Position numbers and translations under genes: made by a program
Part shown: positions 60,953-64,000 of the stretch, piece after piece
Layout: every line of letters begins with the position of its first letter
Position numbering within the stretch: the stretch's first letter is position 1
Source of the DNA: Wolbachia endosymbiont (group B) of Hofmannophila pseudospretella
GTDB taxonomy: Bacteria; Pseudomonadota; Alphaproteobacteria; Rickettsiales; Anaplasmataceae
Direction of reading: 5' to 3'
DNA length: 64,000 bases
NCBI RefSeq assembly: GCF_964028515.1
Contig: NZ_OZ034788.1
Location: 806,001-870,000 of the forward strand
Notes under the pieces: model-generated
The model's database searches: none
Seen by the model: the letters and a program-made list of their open reading frames with translations, nothing else
Told to the model about the DNA's origin: nothing

Positions 60953-61960
60953 TCAAAAACTCTTTTGTTCAGGTAAACTGTTGCTACGGTTATCAAAGCT
61001 TGATGATACAGGTGATTGCATACTGCTATATGGATTCCTATTGTCATTTACTTTATAGGGAATTGCTTCAGGACCGCTTTCCACATCTTCAGTTATTGAG
61101 GTTACAGATGATTCATGTTGGTAAGCTAGTGATTGTATAGTTGAATCATCCCAATTAGTACTCCAAGAAGTATAACTATCTGTCATACTAGCATGATTAG
61201 AACAAGACACAGATGTAGTTATTGAAACGTCAGTTGAAGTTACACTACATACATCATCAGCTTTGTGAGAATCAATACCATTATGCTGCTGCTGTTTAAA
61301 TTGATCAAGTGCTACCCGTAATTTAACAAATATTGGTAAGCTAGGGAATGTTTGATCTAGACTGTTTAGAGGAGAAGACGTGCTTGGATAAGAAGGCAAT
61401 GAATCTAATAATGTGTTCTCTATAGTTTGTTCGCATGGTTGATTCTGGTTTATGCTATTCAGAGGCGAGGTAGTTTCTGGATATGGTGGCAACGATTCCT
61501 CTGTTTGGTTAGCTTGCTGATCAGCACCATTAACCATAACGTTTCCAGGTTGCGGTGTTTCTGTTTCTTCCACTGGATCATCAACTGGTGGTTGTTGTGG
61601 AATAGGAATAACCGACTTTTCAGGCTCTTGCGAAAGCAACGGTGGCGTAGGAGTAGGTGCATCTTTTTCTTGTACTAGACTTTGTCCTTTTTCTTCATTT
61701 TTACTTCTTGGTTCGCTATTAACCTTATTAGATTTACCCTTACTGCGTATGGCAGAAATAGTAAATGCTGCTAATGTAATTACTGAAGCTAATGCAGCAA
61801 CTACAGAAATGGCAAAAATTGCCAGAGGAGTTGTAGAAATTACAATACCAAATTTAATTGCTAAAGCAACATAAGGGAAATATAAAACAGCTACAGTGCT
61901 CGATCCTCCTAGCAAGAGAGCGGCAATTGAAAATTTCAAAACAGTTTTTCTTTTACTCAT
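60953..61960 (-). CDS. Pro/Ser/Thr-rich protein with two N-terminal membrane helices
   Basis: The product has 335 residues. Two helices (about 8-30 and 38-68: FSIAALLLGGSSTVAVLYFPY, LAIFAISVVAALASVITLAAF) are followed by a long low-complexity tail rich in Pro, Ser, Thr, Gln and Asn. The tail contains a repeated motif LP[PS]YP-x-[TS]-[TS]-SPLNS (two copies, about residues 160 and 190). Such a plan is common among Wolbachia host-directed candidates but proves nothing. It sits between nuoN and birA, all on the minus strand, and birA starts 14 bases after its stop. Confidence 0.6.
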   Translation of the reverse strand: MSKRKTVLKFSIAALLLGGSSTVAVLYFPYVALAIKFGIVISTTPLAIFAISVVAALASVITLAAFTISAIRSKGKSNKVNSEPRSKNEEKGQSLVQEKDAPTPTPPLLSQEPEKSVIPIPQQPPVDDPVEETETPQPGNVMVNGADQQANQTEESLPPYPETTSPLNSINQNQPCEQTIENTLLDSLPSYPSTSSPLNSLDQTFPSLPIFVKLRVALDQFKQQQHNGIDSHKADDVCSVTSTDVSITTSVSCSNHASMTDSYTSWSTNWDDSTIQSLAYQHESSVTSITEDVESGPEAIPYKVNDNRNPYSSMQSPVSSSFDNRSNSLPEQKSF

Positions 61961-62008
61961 TTTTCACCACAAAATATTAATTAATCACTAATTATAAACA
62001 CTAAATTG

Positions 62009-63397
62009 TTAATTTGTCAATGAACCAATCAATGAGTAAAGATCTTCTGCGTATAAGAAAAGAACGAGGTTGATAAGTGAAGCCACTGAAGTGATAATGA
62101 ATAGACCCTTAGAATAAGCAACCTTATTACCACTAGCTTTATCAAAATACATAACTTTCATGATATTTAAATAATAGTAGCATGATATCACACTCGCTAT
62201 TACAAGGATCAAAGACAGGCTGATAAAGCCAGAATTTATTAAACTTTTGAATATAAAAAATTTAGCGATAAAACCTGCAAGTGGAGGTATTCCCGACATC
62301 GAGAGTAACAGCACAGAAAGATGAAATGCTACAATTGGGCGTTTCTTCCCTATACCAGACAAGTTTGCAATATCACAATCGTCATCGTCAATTTGTACGA
62401 GATATGAGAATAGCCCTATGCTTGTGATGATATATATCACCAAATACATTAAGGCACTATCTGTTCCTGCTTGTGTAAAAATAGAAAGTGAAGCAAATAT
62501 GAAACCAATGTGACCAATTGAACTGTAAGCAAGCAGCCTTTTTAAGTTTTGCTGACGCAAGGCCCCAAAAGCTGAGATAAGCACAGACAATGCTGAAACG
62601 TATAAGAAAATAGGCTGAACATAACTTTTTACATTTACTAACTCTTCATTCATCAATCGAATTAAAAATGTTACAAGTGCAGCTTTTGGAGCTGTAGAAA
62701 AAAACGCAGTTACTATGGTAGGTGCACCTTGATAGACATCTGGAGCCCACATATGAAAAGGAGCAATAGCAAGCTTGAAACACAAACCAATAAGGATAAA
62801 AACTAACCCAAAAACTATTCCATAAGTTATCTGATGGTTTTGCAAGAATGAACCGAGCTCAGAGAAATTGACTTGTCCTGTATATCCATAAAGCAATGAC
62901 ATACCATACAGCATAATGCAGGAAGATAGTGCACTAAGTGTAAAATATTTCACTCCTGCTTCACATGAATAAATCGAATCTTTATTAAAGCTCGCAAGAA
63001 CATACAAAGATATACTCATCAACTCAAAAGCTAAATAAAAAGAAATCAGACTATTTGCTGAAACCAAAGTTATCATGCCAAATAGCGCAAAAAGAATCAG
63101 TATTGAAAATTCATATTTATAGTCATATTTTGATAAATTCAGCATCAAAAGTATTAAAATTCCTGTGCTGAGAATTAACCCTTGGGCTGACCTGATGTAT
63201 AAATTGAGTTTTAACAACGAATTAAAGAGAAAAATTTCATTGTTTTCTGCCGAAATAATTAAAATAATCAAAGTTACCACTGTGCAGCCAAGTGCTAATA
63301 AGTTGATAGTTCGGCGGTTAAATATAATTCCAAGCAGTAGCAACACTAACGAGGAGATAATAGAGAACGTTTCCGGCAATATCTGTATATAATTCAT
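62009..63397 (-). CDS. nuoN: NADH dehydrogenase subunit N
   Basis: Antiporter-like membrane subunit of complex I, 462 residues and about 14 helices. Seen: LISFYLAFELMSISLYVLAS (helix 5 Glu), CFKLAIAPFHMWAPDVYQGAPTIVTAFFSTAPK (helix 7 Lys and Trp, a strong signature), KRLLAYSSIGHIGFI and GIPPLAGFIAKFFIF. The ATG overlaps the nuoM stop (ATGA), as in a typical nuo operon end. Confidence 0.97.
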   Translation of the reverse strand: MNYIQILPETFSIISSLVLLLLGIIFNRRTINLLALGCTVVTLIILIISAENNEIFLFNSLLKLNLYIRSAQGLILSTGILILLMLNLSKYDYKYEFSILILFALFGMITLVSANSLISFYLAFELMSISLYVLASFNKDSIYSCEAGVKYFTLSALSSCIMLYGMSLLYGYTGQVNFSELGSFLQNHQITYGIVFGLVFILIGLCFKLAIAPFHMWAPDVYQGAPTIVTAFFSTAPKAALVTFLIRLMNEELVNVKSYVQPIFLYVSALSVLISAFGALRQQNLKRLLAYSSIGHIGFIFASLSIFTQAGTDSALMYLVIYIITSIGLFSYLVQIDDDDCDIANLSGIGKKRPIVAFHLSVLLLSMSGIPPLAGFIAKFFIFKSLINSGFISLSLILVIASVISCYYYLNIMKVMYFDKASGNKVAYSKGLFIITSVASLINLVLFLYAEDLYSLIGSLTN

Positions 63398-64000
63398 AGC
63401 GCATTATATTTGACTAACAAATTTGCCATACATGGCTTCAAATAATTCAGTGCAAGGGTTGGGTAGAATCCAAGCAAAATAACAAACACTGCAAGCAGAA
63501 TTAAGACAGAAAATTCTATACTATCCAAGCGGTTATTTAATAATTTAGAATAGCTAACCCCCCATATTATTTGCTTACATAAATTCAGCATATAAACTGC
63601 GCTTAAAATAGTGCCAAGTGCGATAAATCCTGTAAAAAACCCTATGCTCTTAAACATTCCAACCATAGCCAAAAACTCACCTATGAATCCAGATGTTCCA
63701 GGTAGCCCTATTGAAGCCATTGAAAATAAAATGAACATAAAACCAAATTTTGGCATTGTGTTTACTATGCCAAAATATTTTGCAATCTCCAAAGTCCCAG
63801 TTCGAGTATATAGCATTCCAGCACACAAAAATAAAGCAGCAGAAATAAGGCCATGACTAATCATTTGAAATATACTACCCAGTACTCCTTCCTCACAAAA
63901 TGAAAAGAGGCCAGCGGTAACGATCCCCATATGTGCTATTGAAGAATAAGCTATTAACTTCTTTATATCATCTTGAGCAAACGCAACTAGCGAAGCATAT
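63394..64000 (-). CDS. nuoM: NADH dehydrogenase subunit M (5' end beyond the window)
   Basis: The frame runs off the right edge. The visible C-terminal ~200 residues include DDIKKLIAYSSIAHMGIVTAG, LISAALFLCAGMLYTRTG, and SIGLPGTSGFIGEF, conserved in NuoM. The gene overlaps nuoN by four bases. The start is not seen. Confidence 0.95.
   Translation of the reverse strand, partial: YASLVAFAQDDIKKLIAYSSIAHMGIVTAGLFSFCEEGVLGSIFQMISHGLISAALFLCAGMLYTRTGTLEIAKYFGIVNTMPKFGFMFILFSMASIGLPGTSGFIGEFLAMVGMFKSIGFFTGFIALGTILSAVYMLNLCKQIIWGVSYSKLLNNRLDSIEFSVLILLAVFVILLGFYPTLALNYLKPCMANLLVKYNAL

Overview
The window is AT-rich chromosomal DNA from an obligate intracellular alphaproteobacterium of the order Rickettsiales, almost certainly Wolbachia. 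The reasons are: reduced-genome gene content with a scattered complex I (nuoI, nuoF, nuoM, nuoN, NDUFA12), ankyrin-repeat genes, a lone phage terminase, several near-identical IS copies, short palindromic elements seeded between and inside genes, and the hemE / CBS-domain gene pair that flanks the Wolbachia replication origin. No rRNA, CRISPR array or complete prophage is present.

Layout. 0-9.2 kb: folate enzyme fau, a membrane hypothetical, elbB, ispH, a three-gene operon that looks like a pilus/type II secretion assembly platform (PilM/N/O-like), tRNA-Arg, ssb and dapA. 9.2-24 kb: quinone oxidoreductase, an ankyrin protein, ctaG/cox11, a Bax-inhibitor-1 protein, a cysteine desulfurase, a hydrolase, lolD, an IscA/ErpA-type protein with an acidic insert, dgt-ribD, truB-rpsO-pnp and rpe. 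24-27.4 kb: a secreted AmiD-type peptidoglycan amidase cut in two by IS630 copy 1, next to an EndoU-like protein. 27.4-36.3 kb: pgk, glyA-MFS, an SMR exporter, aspC, hemE, then the origin of replication and a CBS-domain protein. 36.5-38 kb: a decayed IS4 element. 38-48 kb: mlaD-NDUFA12, an antiporter subunit, rodA, iscS, an ankyrin protein, the terminase, IS630 copy 2 and a ferredoxin-NADP reductase. 48-54.9 kb: tRNA-Ser, mnmE, nuoI, thrS-infC, nuoF, tRNA-Lys and tRNA-Ala. 55-59.3 kb: a 640-residue protein built on a 12-residue repeat, a 723-bp tandem duplication and IS630 copy 3. 59.3-64 kb: a minus-strand run nuoM-nuoN-hypothetical-birA-ccmD-ccmE.

Most genes are housekeeping. The unusual layer is mobile. 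Three 1100-bp IS630 copies, which look identical by eye and differ from their neighbours only in the flanks, have broken an amidase gene, a duplicated small gene and a palindromic element. The palindromic element family has entered the reading frames of three enzymes (RibD, TruB, BirA) without breaking them.

Calls rest on reading motifs, gene order and translated sequence by eye. No database search was run. Two genes shorter than 60 codons (ccmD and a 53-codon membrane ORF) were found by reading the gaps.
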